DNA of 64,000 bases, taken from positions 224,010 to 288,009 of the forward strand of contig DGCD01000018.1 of NCBI GenBank assembly GCA_002384935.1, in the 5' to 3' direction. Below, piece after piece: positions 9,146-17,869 of this stretch. The notes beneath the pieces are model-generated. The model was given only the letters and a program-made list of their open reading frames with translations, was not told the origin of the DNA and searched no databases. This DNA is from Pusillimonas sp. UBA3987 (lineage in GTDB: Bacteria > Pseudomonadota > Gammaproteobacteria > Burkholderiales > Burkholderiaceae_B). Positions within the stretch are counted from its first letter, which is position 1. The number at the start of each line of letters is the position of its first letter. The position numbers and the translations under genes are program-made.

Positions 9146-9523
9146 ATGACTGTCGATTACACCAATCCCGTTTCACAAAATACCAATGGTTCCGACCCTG
9201 AAAAAATCCGCTCGCTTCGCACCATTGTGACGGTGGTTTATGCCTTGCAGGCCATCGCGTTTTTTGTGGGTATAACCAGTATCGTGGGTATTGTCATTAA
9301 TTACCTCAAGCTTTCTGATGCACAGGGTACATGGCTGGCGTCGCACTTTCGCTGGCAAATGCGCACGTTCTGGTTTTCGCTGCTGTGGTTTATTGTGGGT
9401 TTTATTACGACGTTTATTCTTATTGGCTATGTCATTCTGTTCGCTAACGTAATTTGGATGATTTACCGTGTAGCCAAGGGATGGCTGCGCTTGAATGATA
9501 ACAAGCCCATGTACGAGGTATAA
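9146..9523 (+). CDS. DUF4870-like small membrane protein
   Basis: A 125-residue protein with a polar, asparagine-rich N-terminus, then three predicted membrane helices. The first is around residues 35-55. The other two follow the central motif ASHFRWQMRTFWFSLLW, which is typical of the DUF4870/Tic20-like family. The C-terminus carries VAKGWLRLNDNKPMYEV, again a family hallmark. An AGGAATG-like ribosome site precedes the ATG. The molecular role of the family is unknown. It is transcribed away from the soxC-like gene and runs, with almost no gap, into the next two genes. Confidence 0.8.
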   Translation: MTVDYTNPVSQNTNGSDPEKIRSLRTIVTVVYALQAIAFFVGITSIVGIVINYLKLSDAQGTWLASHFRWQMRTFWFSLLWFIVGFITTFILIGYVILFANVIWMIYRVAKGWLRLNDNKPMYEV

Positions 9524-9526
9524 GAG

Positions 9527-9976
9527 TTGAATGGGCGCCGGCCCTGGCTGTGGGGATGCCTTGCCGCATTAAGTGCGCTGCCGGCGGTTGCCCAGCAGGC
9601 CTGGTCAGTCGAGCAGGCGAGCCCGCCCCTTCATACGCGCGGTGTACCGGTGATGGTGGCGTATGAGCCACCTGAACCTTTGCCGCCTGGCGATGCAATA
9701 TTGCGTGTTCATGTTCAGCGCGAAGGTCAAACACGTGTGCCAGTGCAAACCCGCGTTTGCGTTGATCTTCAGGCTCAACAATGTATGGCTGTGAATGGCG
9801 CGTCGGTCACCACGTCGCGTTTTTACGGCGTGCCGGCGAACAGGCCTGTTTATCTTGTGCATACTGTGCCGGGTGACGGGCCGCTTGACCCCAATGTCTA
9901 TCTTCGCGCCAGCGTTACGGTGTGGTACGGGCACGCGTCTTTGCCTTCAACAGGCAGCCCGGTCGGGCCGCCTTGA
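9527..9976 (+). CDS. Secreted protein of unknown function
   Basis: A 149-residue protein I do not recognise. It begins with a signal peptide (LWGCLAALSALPAVAQQ). A proline-rich, beta-strand-like body follows with two cysteines close together (RVCVDLQAQQC) that could form a disulfide. The C-terminus is rich in Ser, Gly and Pro. The start is a TTG at 9527, three bases after the stop of the upstream gene, with GAGG eight bases before it; this is consistent with translational coupling. An ATG at 9531 is out of frame. The gene continues into the amidohydrolase gene 20 bases later, so all three are probably cotranscribed. Confidence 0.65.
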   Translation: MNGRRPWLWGCLAALSALPAVAQQAWSVEQASPPLHTRGVPVMVAYEPPEPLPPGDAILRVHVQREGQTRVPVQTRVCVDLQAQQCMAVNGASVTTSRFYGVPANRPVYLVHTVPGDGPLDPNVYLRASVTVWYGHASLPSTGSPVGPP

Positions 9977-9996
9977 ACCGGAACGGAGGGTAGGCT

Positions 9997-11379
9997 ATGT
10001 CGCATAAATGTGATGTTTTGTTAACCGGCGGTGTGGTGGTCACCATGGATGATGACCGCCGGATTATTGAAAATGGTGCGGTTGCAGTGCAGGGCAAGCG
10101 TGTGGCCGCGGTAGGTCCTGTCGATGAGTTGCGTAATTGGAAAGCGGCACGTGTGGTGTGCTGTGAAGGTCAGGCAGTGATTCCTGGCCTTATCGATACC
10201 CATAACCATTTGTTCCAGGCGGCGGCTCGTGGGCTGGGCGATGGCATGGCGTTGCAGGCGTGGTTGGATAAACTCATGTTACCGTTGGCCGGCGGGATTA
10301 AAACGGATGAAGCATTGGCGGCTGTACGTGCGGGCGCGTTGGCGTCCTTGTCTTGCGGAACCACCACCATTATCGACAACCATTATGCGCCCAACGATGT
10401 GCAAACCAGTTTGCAGGTAGCCGGCGTATTGCACGATATGGGCTTGCGCGGTGCCATTGCGCGGGGTGCATTCGGCCCATTCACCGCCATTGCCCGCGAG
10501 AATCAACAGAACCCAATGTTGTTTCACAGTAGCGTAGCCCAAGAATTGGACAATATGCGCACCTGCATGAATGCCTGGCGCAGCGACCGTGTGACTATCT
10601 GGCCTTCACCTGTGAATTTGATCTATAACGATCAGGATCTGGTGCGAGGCCTGGTTGAGATGGCACGCGAGTTCGGCGTGCCGTGGCACACCCATTGTTC
10701 CGAGGCGGCGAGTGACCCCGAGAACTATCAGAAGGCTTATGGCGTGCGGCCGTTTGTATGGATGCAGCAACAGGGCCTATTGGGGCGGGATGCGACCTTC
10801 GCCCATGCCATTTGGCTGGACGACGAAGAGGTGGACATTGCCGGCTCAAATGCTTGTGGTATTGCCCATAATCCCATGTCGAACGCGTATCTGGCGTCGG
10901 GCACCATGCGTTTGCGCGATTTGCGCAGCGCCGGAGCCATGATTGGCATGGGCACCGATGGCGCGGCTGGCCACTTAATGGACATGTTCCACATTATGCG
11001 CCAAATGGTATATGTTCAGCGCCTTCACACGCTTAACCCGCAAGCTTCCAGCGCCGCTGACGCATTTGAGCTCGCCACACGAGGTGGGGCAGCTATGGTG
11101 GGTATTGATGCCGGCTGCCTGATGCCAGGCAAACTGGCTGATATTGCCGTAGTGTCGTTACAAGGGGCTCACATGGTGCCGTGTTTCGATCCGGTGGCCA
11201 GCCTGGTTTATTGCGCGTCGGGCCGAGACGTAACCTTAACCATGGTGAATGGGCGCATTGCCTGCGAACAGGGCCGCGCACAGTTCGTTGATCATGACAA
11301 AATCATTGGCGATGCACGCCAATATTGCGAAGATTTGATTCTGCGCTTGAACATTAATGTACCTGGCCGGTTTGTGTAG
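9997..11379 (+). CDS. ATZ/TRZ/SsnA-type amidohydrolase
   Basis: A 460-residue metal-dependent hydrolase of the amidohydrolase superfamily. The metal site is complete: H69 and H71 in DTHNHLF, a His in WHTHCSE with its Glu, a His in FAHAIW, and the Asp of GMGTDGA. The substrate-side motif HNPMSNAYLASG matches the subgroup of cytosine/guanine deaminases, S-adenosylhomocysteine deaminases and triazine hydrolases. The real substrate cannot be read from the sequence. A GGAGGG ribosome site lies ahead of the ATG. Its last 26 bases overlap the end of the convergent motB-like gene. Confidence 0.85.
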   Translation: MSHKCDVLLTGGVVVTMDDDRRIIENGAVAVQGKRVAAVGPVDELRNWKAARVVCCEGQAVIPGLIDTHNHLFQAAARGLGDGMALQAWLDKLMLPLAGGIKTDEALAAVRAGALASLSCGTTTIIDNHYAPNDVQTSLQVAGVLHDMGLRGAIARGAFGPFTAIARENQQNPMLFHSSVAQELDNMRTCMNAWRSDRVTIWPSPVNLIYNDQDLVRGLVEMAREFGVPWHTHCSEAASDPENYQKAYGVRPFVWMQQQGLLGRDATFAHAIWLDDEEVDIAGSNACGIAHNPMSNAYLASGTMRLRDLRSAGAMIGMGTDGAAGHLMDMFHIMRQMVYVQRLHTLNPQASSAADAFELATRGGAAMVGIDAGCLMPGKLADIAVVSLQGAHMVPCFDPVASLVYCASGRDVTLTMVNGRIACEQGRAQFVDHDKIIGDARQYCEDLILRLNINVPGRFV

Positions 11380-12184
11380 CCGGCATTTCCAGCATCAACT
11401 CCACACGCCGGTTCAAGGCGCGGTTTGCCGCAGTGTTGTTCTGGGCCAGGGGGCGGGTGTCGGCATAACCGACCGCCCGCAGTCGCCGGCTGGCAATACC
11501 GTTGGCTTCAAGGTAGCGCACCACACTGCCGGCCCGGGCACTGGAGAGTTCCCAGTTCGAGGGAAAGCGTGCACTGCGAATGGGAATAGCGTCGGTGTGC
11601 CCCTCAATGGTAATGGCGTGTGGGCTGTCTTTCAGTGTGCGGGCCAAGCGTTGCAGTATTTCCAGCCCGCCCAGGCTAAGTTGTGCCTCGCCCGAGTCAA
11701 ACAGAATTTCGCTGTTGATACGCAAGCTGACGGATTTGTCGTTCACCACAACATCAACGTTGTCGCCCAGATTGTCCAGTTGTAGTCCTTGGGTAAGGCT
11801 TTGCTCCGTGCCATTACGCGCCGGCGCAGGTAAGGGAGCGGGCAAGGGCGCACCGTTGGGCAGGCGGGCGGCCTGTTGATTCAACAAGCCGTCTTGTGCA
11901 GGCATCGTTCCCGGCCCTTGCTGGTGGCCGTCGCCTTTGCCGGCCATGGTCAGCATCACCAGTAGCAACACCAGCAATAGGGTAAGGGTGTCAAGATAGG
12001 TAAGTAACCAGCTGTCGGTTGGTTCGCGCGACTGCGGTTCAAAATACCACTTACGGCTGTGAACACCCTGGCGTGGAACATGGGTATTGGCCTCTTGCCC
12101 AATGGCTTGCTTTTGTGCGTGCTCGTGCTTGCGTTGTTCAATTTCCTCAAGCAGCGTGCGTCGGCCGGTTGCGCGTGGTGTCAT
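11354..12184 (-). CDS. motB: MotB-type flagellar motor stator protein with OmpA domain
   Basis: A 276-residue protein. The first ~55 residues are a charged cytoplasmic extension. A single membrane helix then carries the invariant proton or sodium-path aspartate (TYLDTLTLLLVLLLVM), as in MotB/PomB. A Pro/Gly-rich linker leads to a C-terminal OmpA-like peptidoglycan-binding domain with TIEGHTDAIP and ELSSARAGSVVRYL, ending in RALNRRVELML. Its start overlaps the stop of the motA-like gene as ATGA, so the pair is coupled. Whether this is the main flagellar stator or a second one depends on what lies elsewhere in the genome. Confidence 0.85.
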   Translation of the reverse strand: MTPRATGRRTLLEEIEQRKHEHAQKQAIGQEANTHVPRQGVHSRKWYFEPQSREPTDSWLLTYLDTLTLLLVLLLVMLTMAGKGDGHQQGPGTMPAQDGLLNQQAARLPNGAPLPAPLPAPARNGTEQSLTQGLQLDNLGDNVDVVVNDKSVSLRINSEILFDSGEAQLSLGGLEILQRLARTLKDSPHAITIEGHTDAIPIRSARFPSNWELSSARAGSVVRYLEANGIASRRLRAVGYADTRPLAQNNTAANRALNRRVELMLEMPATQTGQVH

Positions 12185-13038
12185 GGGCGCGACTCCGGCC
12201 CCAACGTGATTTGTGTTTGCGCCGGCGCATTTTCTGTTTTATCTGTTTCAAACGCTACGCCGTTATTGCCGTCGTTCAATTCGTCTTCGTAGTCGGCCAT
12301 AAAGGTTTTCAGTGTTTCACGCATGAAAGCCGGGCGACGTTTTTGGCTCATCATGGAAAGCCCCTGCATGACCATATTCATTAAGGCCACGCGCTCTTCG
12401 GTGCGCCGTTCCAGTTTGACGGCAATGGGCTTGAACACCAGATTAGCCAGCAAAATGCCGTAAAACGTGGTCATGAGGGCCAGAGACATTTGCTGGCCAA
12501 TGGCCGTCATGTCGCCGTCGCCCAGCATGAACATCAGGTTCACCAGGCCTATAAGCGTGCCGATCATGCCAAAAGCAGGGGCGTAGCCGGCCATGGTACG
12601 AAATAACTGGGCTTCCGCATGTTCTTTGGCGCGCAACTTGGAAATGCGCCACTGCAAGAGATCGATAATGTCTTGCTCCGGCGTCATGTCGATAATGAGT
12701 TGCACGCCTGTTTTCAGAAAGGGGTTCGATACCTTTTCCAGCGCTTTTTCCACTTTCTGAATATCGCCCGACATCCAGATTTTCGATATGGAAACCAGCT
12801 CTTCAATATCGTGCTGCGCGTACATGCGTTCGTTGCGCATGACGGTGCCGATAAGCCCGAAAATGCGCATGACCTCTTTCAGTGGGTAGCTGATGAAGGT
12901 GGCCGCCAGCGTGCCAATTAACACAATGCCCAAGCCGGGCAGATCGATAAACTGCGTTGGGTTTTCGGCTGAAAAGAACAGCACGACGCCAAGCAAGACA
13001 ATGCTGGCCAAAATGCCAATTAGGGTTGAGGGGTTCAT
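12181..13038 (-). CDS. motA: MotA/PomA-type flagellar motor stator protein
   Basis: A 285-residue membrane protein with four helices: two near the N-terminus, where DLPGLGIVLIGTLAATFISY is of the PomA/MotA type, and two in the middle-to-late part (GYAPAFGMIGTLIGLVNLMF and MTTFYGILLANLVFKP). The large cytoplasmic loop between helices 2 and 3 contains many charged residues, as needed for rotor contact. The opening motif resembles sodium-type PomA more than E. coli MotA, but the coupling ion is a guess. It forms a two-gene unit with the motB-like gene and lies near a flagellin gene. Confidence 0.85.
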   Translation of the reverse strand: MNPSTLIGILASIVLLGVVLFFSAENPTQFIDLPGLGIVLIGTLAATFISYPLKEVMRIFGLIGTVMRNERMYAQHDIEELVSISKIWMSGDIQKVEKALEKVSNPFLKTGVQLIIDMTPEQDIIDLLQWRISKLRAKEHAEAQLFRTMAGYAPAFGMIGTLIGLVNLMFMLGDGDMTAIGQQMSLALMTTFYGILLANLVFKPIAVKLERRTEERVALMNMVMQGLSMMSQKRRPAFMRETLKTFMADYEDELNDGNNGVAFETDKTENAPAQTQITLGPESRP

Positions 13039-13065
13039 GCTAGTACCAGAAAATTGAAAACTGCT

Positions 13066-14715
13066 TTATGGTTTAACGGCAGTTGCCCTGAAAGATTTAG
13101 ATTGCGTACACCGGCGCGCCTGGTGCAGGTAATGGCAAATACGCGCAATATGGTGGCCGGTGCGATCCAGCCAGCGTACCGTGTCTGTGGTTTCCAAAAC
13201 CTGGGCCACCGCAGTGTGATTATGGCTGGACCCCTGCAGCAAAGTTTGGCGCATCTGTTTCGATTGGGCGTGCAAGGCGTCGGCCTCGACCTGAATACCA
13301 AGCATTGTCGCGTCGGGGTCGGGGCTGTTGACATTCCGGTTTTCAGGGGCGGCAAAGAGTAACAGCGGGCTGGCCAGTGACAGCAAGTGTTTATGGTGCG
13401 CAATGGCCGTGGCGTACTGCGGGTTTTTCAGATCCAGCCCAAGCTGGTTCAATTCCAGTAAGCGCTGGCGCAGGCGAATTAAATGGTCGGTTGCATGTAA
13501 TTGGGCGATACGTTGTTGGGCCAGATTGTCATTATCGCTTTCCAGCGGAATGCGGCTGATGAATGCATAGGCACGATCCAGGGCTACCTGTGATTGCTGC
13601 AGCAGTTTTTCGGGAACCGAATGCGGTGCATCTTCCAGCGCCTGGTGGTAGCTGTTGAACAGTATGTTGGCAATGCGTTCCAATGAACGTTGCGATGCCT
13701 CCAAGGCCACCTCAGGCACCTGCAACAAGCTGTTATCCAGGTTGTCGGCAATATCGTTTGCCGGCGCCGGAACGATACGCTCAACGAGCCGTGCGAATTG
13801 GTTCGCAAACGGCAGGAACAGGGCGGCGCCCAGGCTGATGAATAAGGTATGAAACAGCACCAGGCTGATGGTGCCGGGCGAGACTTCGATTGCCTGGCTT
13901 AGAAAATGGGTAAGGGCCAGAAAGCCCGGCAACAACAAAATGGCAATCAGGCCGGTGGCCAGATTGAACAGAATATTGGCGTAGGCCGTGCGCTTGGCGG
14001 CAATGGTGGCACCAATGGCCACCAGCGCCCCGGTTACCGTCGTGCCAATGGCAGCACCCACCACCAAGGCGGCAGCCTGGTCGAAGTTGATGGTTTGCGT
14101 GTAAAGCGCCGTTAGCGTGGTGGCGATTGCTGCCGAAGACGATTGCAAGATAATCGTCATGACCAGGCCAATTAACATGATGACGGTATGAGCGCCCAAA
14201 CCGCCCATTGGCAGCGACGACAGGTCGACCATGGCAGAGAGGTCGCGCATGCCTTCCTGCAAGGTGCTTAACCCCAGGAAAATCATGCCGAATCCGGCCA
14301 TGGCCACGCCCATATCGCGCCATCGACCATGTGCCAGCAGCCTCAAAAGGGCACCCAGACCAATTAACGGCAGGGTGTAAAAACCGAAATTGATCTTCAG
14401 GCCCAGTACCGCCACAATCCATCCGGTTGCCGTGTTGCCCAAGCTGGCGCCAATCAAGAAGCCAATGGCCTGGGCGAACGTAATCAACCCTGCGCTGACG
14501 AACCCGATAATCGTAACGGTTGTGGCGCTGGATGATTGCACCAACGCGGTGGCCAATGCCCCGGATGTAAAGGCTTTCAGCGGCGTGCCGGTAAACCGGA
14601 TCAGACCCTGGCGCAATGCGGGCCCGGCAAAGGCAATCAGGCCTTCCGACAGCAGCATCATGCCGATCAGGAACAGGCCAATGCCGCCGATGAAAGGAAA
14701 AATAATGTCGCTCAT
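13066..14715 (-). CDS. Na/Pi cotransporter family protein with PhoU-like domain
   Basis: A 549-residue protein. The N-terminal ~310 residues form the Na+/phosphate cotransporter core with its duplicated QSSSA signature: ALVQSSSATTVTIIG early on, and TIILQSSSAAIATTLTAL in the second half. The C-terminal part is helical and PhoU-like (LEASQRSLERIANILFNSYH). The family (NptA/YjbB-like) moves phosphate; YjbB acts as an exporter in E. coli. It is followed 27 bases later by motA on the same strand. I see no clear Pho box upstream. Confidence 0.87.
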   Translation of the reverse strand: MSDIIFPFIGGIGLFLIGMMLLSEGLIAFAGPALRQGLIRFTGTPLKAFTSGALATALVQSSSATTVTIIGFVSAGLITFAQAIGFLIGASLGNTATGWIVAVLGLKINFGFYTLPLIGLGALLRLLAHGRWRDMGVAMAGFGMIFLGLSTLQEGMRDLSAMVDLSSLPMGGLGAHTVIMLIGLVMTIILQSSSAAIATTLTALYTQTINFDQAAALVVGAAIGTTVTGALVAIGATIAAKRTAYANILFNLATGLIAILLLPGFLALTHFLSQAIEVSPGTISLVLFHTLFISLGAALFLPFANQFARLVERIVPAPANDIADNLDNSLLQVPEVALEASQRSLERIANILFNSYHQALEDAPHSVPEKLLQQSQVALDRAYAFISRIPLESDNDNLAQQRIAQLHATDHLIRLRQRLLELNQLGLDLKNPQYATAIAHHKHLLSLASPLLLFAAPENRNVNSPDPDATMLGIQVEADALHAQSKQMRQTLLQGSSHNHTAVAQVLETTDTVRWLDRTGHHIARICHYLHQARRCTQSKSFRATAVKP

Positions 14716-14751
14716 GTTTCCGAGGTTGAAAAGGCGTTGGCGTAATCTACC

Positions 14752-14997
14752 TTAAATGTCCGAGTCGGTGCGGCCTGGTTCGTTTTCAGTGCCCTGATTG
14801 CGAATGGATTCCAGTAGCGCGTGCTGATAGCGGCGCTGATCTGCGGTGGCTTTGCGCAAAATGGCATGCAGTTGCTCGTATTCTGCTTGCAGGTCGTTAT
14901 TCATGCCCTTGGCCTCGAAATCATCAATGGTTTTCACCGTGTCATTAATGACTTCCTGCAATTGGGCAATAAGCCGGCGGTAATCATGATCTTGCAT
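14752..14997 (-). CDS. Small coiled-coil-like protein of unknown function
   Basis: An 81-residue, highly charged and probably all-helical protein (QLQEVINDTVKTIDDFEAK, then a long stretch rich in Gln, Arg and Glu) without membrane segments. I do not recognise a family. AAAGG lies seven bases before the ATG at 14997. It sits between the flagellin terminator and the Na/Pi cotransporter gene, 36 bases upstream of the latter on the same strand, so it may be cotranscribed with it. Coding status is supported by the ribosome site, tight packing and plausible composition only. Confidence 0.6.
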   Translation of the reverse strand: MQDHDYRRLIAQLQEVINDTVKTIDDFEAKGMNNDLQAEYEQLHAILRKATADQRRYQHALLESIRNQGTENEPGRTDSDI

Positions 14998-15035
14998 CGG
15001 CGGGCCTTTTCAGTGTGGTTATCAACCCCAGTGTA

Positions 15036-15065
15036 ATAAAAAAAGCGGGGCCGAAGCCCCGCTTT
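15036..15065 (-). terminator. Intrinsic terminator of the flagellin gene
   Basis: On the minus strand, AAAGCGGGGC and GCCCCGCTTT pair over ten bases around a TTCG-type tetraloop and are followed by a run of seven T. It lies 25 bases after the fliC stop. Confidence 0.92.
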
Positions 15066-15090
15066 AACGTTGGGAGACAACGTTGGAAGA

Positions 15091-16752
15091 TTAACCCAGC
15101 AGCGAGAGGACGCCCTGAGGAATCTGGTTGGCCTGGGCCAGTACCGAGGTACCTGCCTGTTGCAGGATCTGGGCACGGGTCATGTTGGCCACTTCAACCG
15201 AGTAGTCGGCATCTTGAATACGCGACTGAGCGGCTGACAGGTTGTTTGACGTGGTTTGCAAGTTGGTGATGGCCGATTCGAACCGGTTCTGGATGGCACC
15301 CAGGTCGGAACGAAGGGCGTCAACTTGAGCCAGCGCAGCGTCGAGCACGTCGAGTGGGTTGTCTGTGCGGGCGCTTGTAGTTGTAGCATCAAGCGTGAGT
15401 TCGCCCGCGCCGTCAACATAAACCTGAGCGCCAGCGTCGTCAGTTACAACACCGCTTTCCTGTGCGAAGTATGTTGTAGTGGTTATAGTGTCGCCAGTTA
15501 GTGCGCCGTCGGTATCAACGTATTGAGCGGCACCGCCTTGTGTAACACCGCCGGCACCATCCTCTACATATGCTGTTCCGTCCAAAGTCACTGTGTATCC
15601 GGCGCCACTCGCGTCAGCCAGATTCTGTAAGCCTTCGCGACTGATTGAAGCACCTGTTACGTCGATAGTAGTACCATCGCTTGTGTAGGTGGTGTCACCG
15701 ACCACAATGCTATCGCCGGAAGTTCCAGCCACTGCCGCTGCGACGTTTGTGGCAGAGGCAGCAGGGTCACCGGGAAGAGCTTGGGTCTTGGTCAGGTTGC
15801 CGGTGGCGTCGAGATAGAGCTGTGCGTTATCGTCAGCAGCCGTCATGTTGCCATTGCTGTCGATAATGACTTCTTGGCTCGATCCGCCAATTGTGACTGT
15901 AGCGGTTGTTGTTTCGCCAGTGGCCGGTGTCAGTGCAGCTGCGACATCTGCAGCTGCAGCGTCATCTGCCGCGAAAGAGAAGCTGTCAGTGTCCGCGTCG
16001 TAGGTGTAGCCTGCCGCTGCAGCTACGCCGTAACCTGTATCTGTTCCTGCATAGGTTACGGTATCGCCGTCTGCCAGTGCGGCGAACAGGTCGTCGGAGG
16101 TAGCGGCGTCGTTGTTTGTGTCTTTTGTATAGGTGACCGAACCGTTGGCATTGGTTGCGCCTTGAGTAAAGCCGGCCAAAGTGAGGTCATCGGCGGTCGC
16201 GGCTTCGTTCGCGACTGCGCCCTGGCCGTTCACATTGAAGCCTTGCAGGCTCAACGAGGCAACGTCGATTTTCTGCAGGTCGATTTCAATAACTTGCCCG
16301 TCGTTGGCACCGACCTGAATGCTCAGGGTGTTGTCTTCAGCCAGTACGTTCACACCGTTGAACTCAGTTTCGGTGGAGATACGGTTGATTTCGTCCAGGC
16401 GCTGACCAATTTCATTCTGGATGGAGGTCAAGTCTTCTTCGCTGTTGGTGCCGGTTTCAGCTTGAACAGTCAGTACGCGGATGCGCTGGAGGTTATCGTT
16501 GATTTGGTTCAACGCGCCTTCCGTGGTTTGTGCGGCCGAGATGCCGTCGTTGGCGTTACGGGCAGCCTGGTTCAAACCGTTGATTTGCGAACCCATGCGG
16601 TTGGCAATGGCTTGGCCGGCGGCGTCGTCTTTGGCGCTGTTGATACGCAGACCGGACGACAGTCGCTCAATTGCAGTGCCTAAAGACGACTGCGATTTCT
16701 GCAGGTTGTTTTGGGCAACCAGAGAAAGGTAGTTGGTGTTAATTACTGACAT
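15091..16752 (-). CDS. fliC: Flagellin
   Basis: A 553-residue flagellin, the filament subunit. The N-terminal ~165 residues are the conserved D0/D1 region (SVINTNYLSLVAQNNL, RLSSGLRINSAKDDAAGQAI). The last ~85 are the matching C-terminal D1/D0 region, ending in LAQANQIPQGVLSLLG. Between them lie about 300 residues of variable surface domain rich in Ala, Thr, Asp and Gly. This domain has a recurring degenerate pattern Y-V/L-D-x-x-G-x-L-T (for example YLDATGNLT and YVDTDGALT). An AGGAG site precedes the ATG, a sigma-28 promoter lies about 80 bases upstream, and a strong terminator follows. No export or hook genes are in the window. Confidence 0.97.
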   Translation of the reverse strand: MSVINTNYLSLVAQNNLQKSQSSLGTAIERLSSGLRINSAKDDAAGQAIANRMGSQINGLNQAARNANDGISAAQTTEGALNQINDNLQRIRVLTVQAETGTNSEEDLTSIQNEIGQRLDEINRISTETEFNGVNVLAEDNTLSIQVGANDGQVIEIDLQKIDVASLSLQGFNVNGQGAVANEAATADDLTLAGFTQGATNANGSVTYTKDTNNDAATSDDLFAALADGDTVTYAGTDTGYGVAAAAGYTYDADTDSFSFAADDAAAADVAAALTPATGETTTATVTIGGSSQEVIIDSNGNMTAADDNAQLYLDATGNLTKTQALPGDPAASATNVAAAVAGTSGDSIVVGDTTYTSDGTTIDVTGASISREGLQNLADASGAGYTVTLDGTAYVEDGAGGVTQGGAAQYVDTDGALTGDTITTTTYFAQESGVVTDDAGAQVYVDGAGELTLDATTTSARTDNPLDVLDAALAQVDALRSDLGAIQNRFESAITNLQTTSNNLSAAQSRIQDADYSVEVANMTRAQILQQAGTSVLAQANQIPQGVLSLLG

Positions 16753-16833
16753 GAGTAACTCCTGTAAGAAAAAATTGGCGAAGGGTCTTCGCCCGGTTGC
16801 CAGAAAGGTTAGTACGCTTCCTGTTCAGTGGCA

Positions 16834-16860
16834 TTAACGACGGGGGGGAAATAAACTTTA
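16834..16860 (-). promoter_or_regulatory. Sigma-28 (FliA) promoter of fliC
   Basis: On the minus strand TAAAGTTT is followed after exactly 11 bases by GTCGTTAA. The flagellar consensus is TAAAGTTT-N11-GCCGATAA. This gives a leader of roughly 75 bases before the flagellin ATG. Confidence 0.88.
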
Positions 16861-16978
16861 GGGAAGCTGACCGAAATTTTTTTCAGGTCATATGTGTCCC
16901 GCAGTATGATCAAGGCATGATGTTCATGTGAAGTTGGCCCGCCGGTTTCATGTGGCCCGCTGATTTTTTGGAGTTTTC

Positions 16979-17869
16979 ATGAGCGAATCTGTGTCGTTCA
17001 ATGCCGACCCGCACGCGATATTCGGGCAGTTGGCGCCCGACGATCTTGCGCAGTTGCGTTATGCCAAAAGTTTGCTGGAGCATCCCGGCCTGGCCACGCG
17101 CATTACCAGCGTCATTGGCACGCCCATTGAAAAGGGCCTGGCGCGTTTGCCGGCGTCGTGGTCGAATAAAATTGGCGTTGTCACGGAAAAGGCATTGCGC
17201 CAGGCCTCGAACGCGGCGCTGTATACCCTAACGGATGTGCCGGGAAAGGCTGCCTCAAATCGCTGGCACCAGTTCAGTGTGGCCGTATCCGGTGGTGTGG
17301 GTGGCTTTTTTGGCTTAGGCGCACTGGCCGTGGAGCTGCCTGTTTCCACCACGATTATGCTGCGCTCGGTGGCCGACGTGGCGCGCAGTCACGGTGAGTC
17401 CATTTCTTCAGAGGATACGCGGCGTGCCTGTATCGAGGTATTTGCCCTGGGCGGCAAAACGCAAGACGATGATGCAGCCGAAAGCGGCTATTTCGCGGTG
17501 CGCACGGTGCTGGCGCAATCCATTACCGAAGCAGGGCGCTACGTGGCGGAAAAAGGCCTGGCAGAGCAAGGGGCACCAATTATGGTGCGGCTGATTGCCA
17601 AGGTGGCCAAGCGTTTCGGTGTACAGGTAACCGAAAAAATGGCGGCCCAGGCCATCCCGGCCATTGGCGCCGCCGGCGGGGCGGCCATTAATACCTTGTT
17701 TATGGACCATTTCCAGGAAATGGCCCAGGGCCACTTTACGGTGCGCAAGCTGGAACGCCAGTACGGGGCGCAAGTGGTGCGCAGGGTTTACGAGGCCCTG
17801 CCCAATGAACCCCGGCGGGGGTCACGAGCAAAAGGCGCATCGAAAACCAAGTCAAGACCTAATCTTTAA
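16979..17869 (+). CDS. EcsC family protein
   Basis: A 296-residue protein with the features of the EcsC family: an N-terminal helical part, a Gly-rich central hydrophobic segment (VAVSGGVGGFFGLGALAVELPVSTTIMLRSVADVARSHGE, split over residues ~98-138) and a later AIPAIGAAGGAAINTLFMDHF. EcsC-family proteins are widespread but their biochemical role is not established; the Bacillus namesake sits with an ABC transporter. TTGGAG precedes the ATG. Its promoter must share the short region with the divergent fliC promoter. Its end overlaps the convergent hydrolase gene by 11 bases. Confidence 0.82.
   Translation: MSESVSFNADPHAIFGQLAPDDLAQLRYAKSLLEHPGLATRITSVIGTPIEKGLARLPASWSNKIGVVTEKALRQASNAALYTLTDVPGKAASNRWHQFSVAVSGGVGGFFGLGALAVELPVSTTIMLRSVADVARSHGESISSEDTRRACIEVFALGGKTQDDDAAESGYFAVRTVLAQSITEAGRYVAEKGLAEQGAPIMVRLIAKVAKRFGVQVTEKMAAQAIPAIGAAGGAAINTLFMDHFQEMAQGHFTVRKLERQYGAQVVRRVYEALPNEPRRGSRAKGASKTKSRPNL

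Noticed and set aside
15781..16683. A 300-codon open frame on the plus strand opposite fliC
   Set aside because: It is antisense to the repetitive flagellin middle and N-terminal region; its composition mirrors the flagellin codons and it has no ribosome site.
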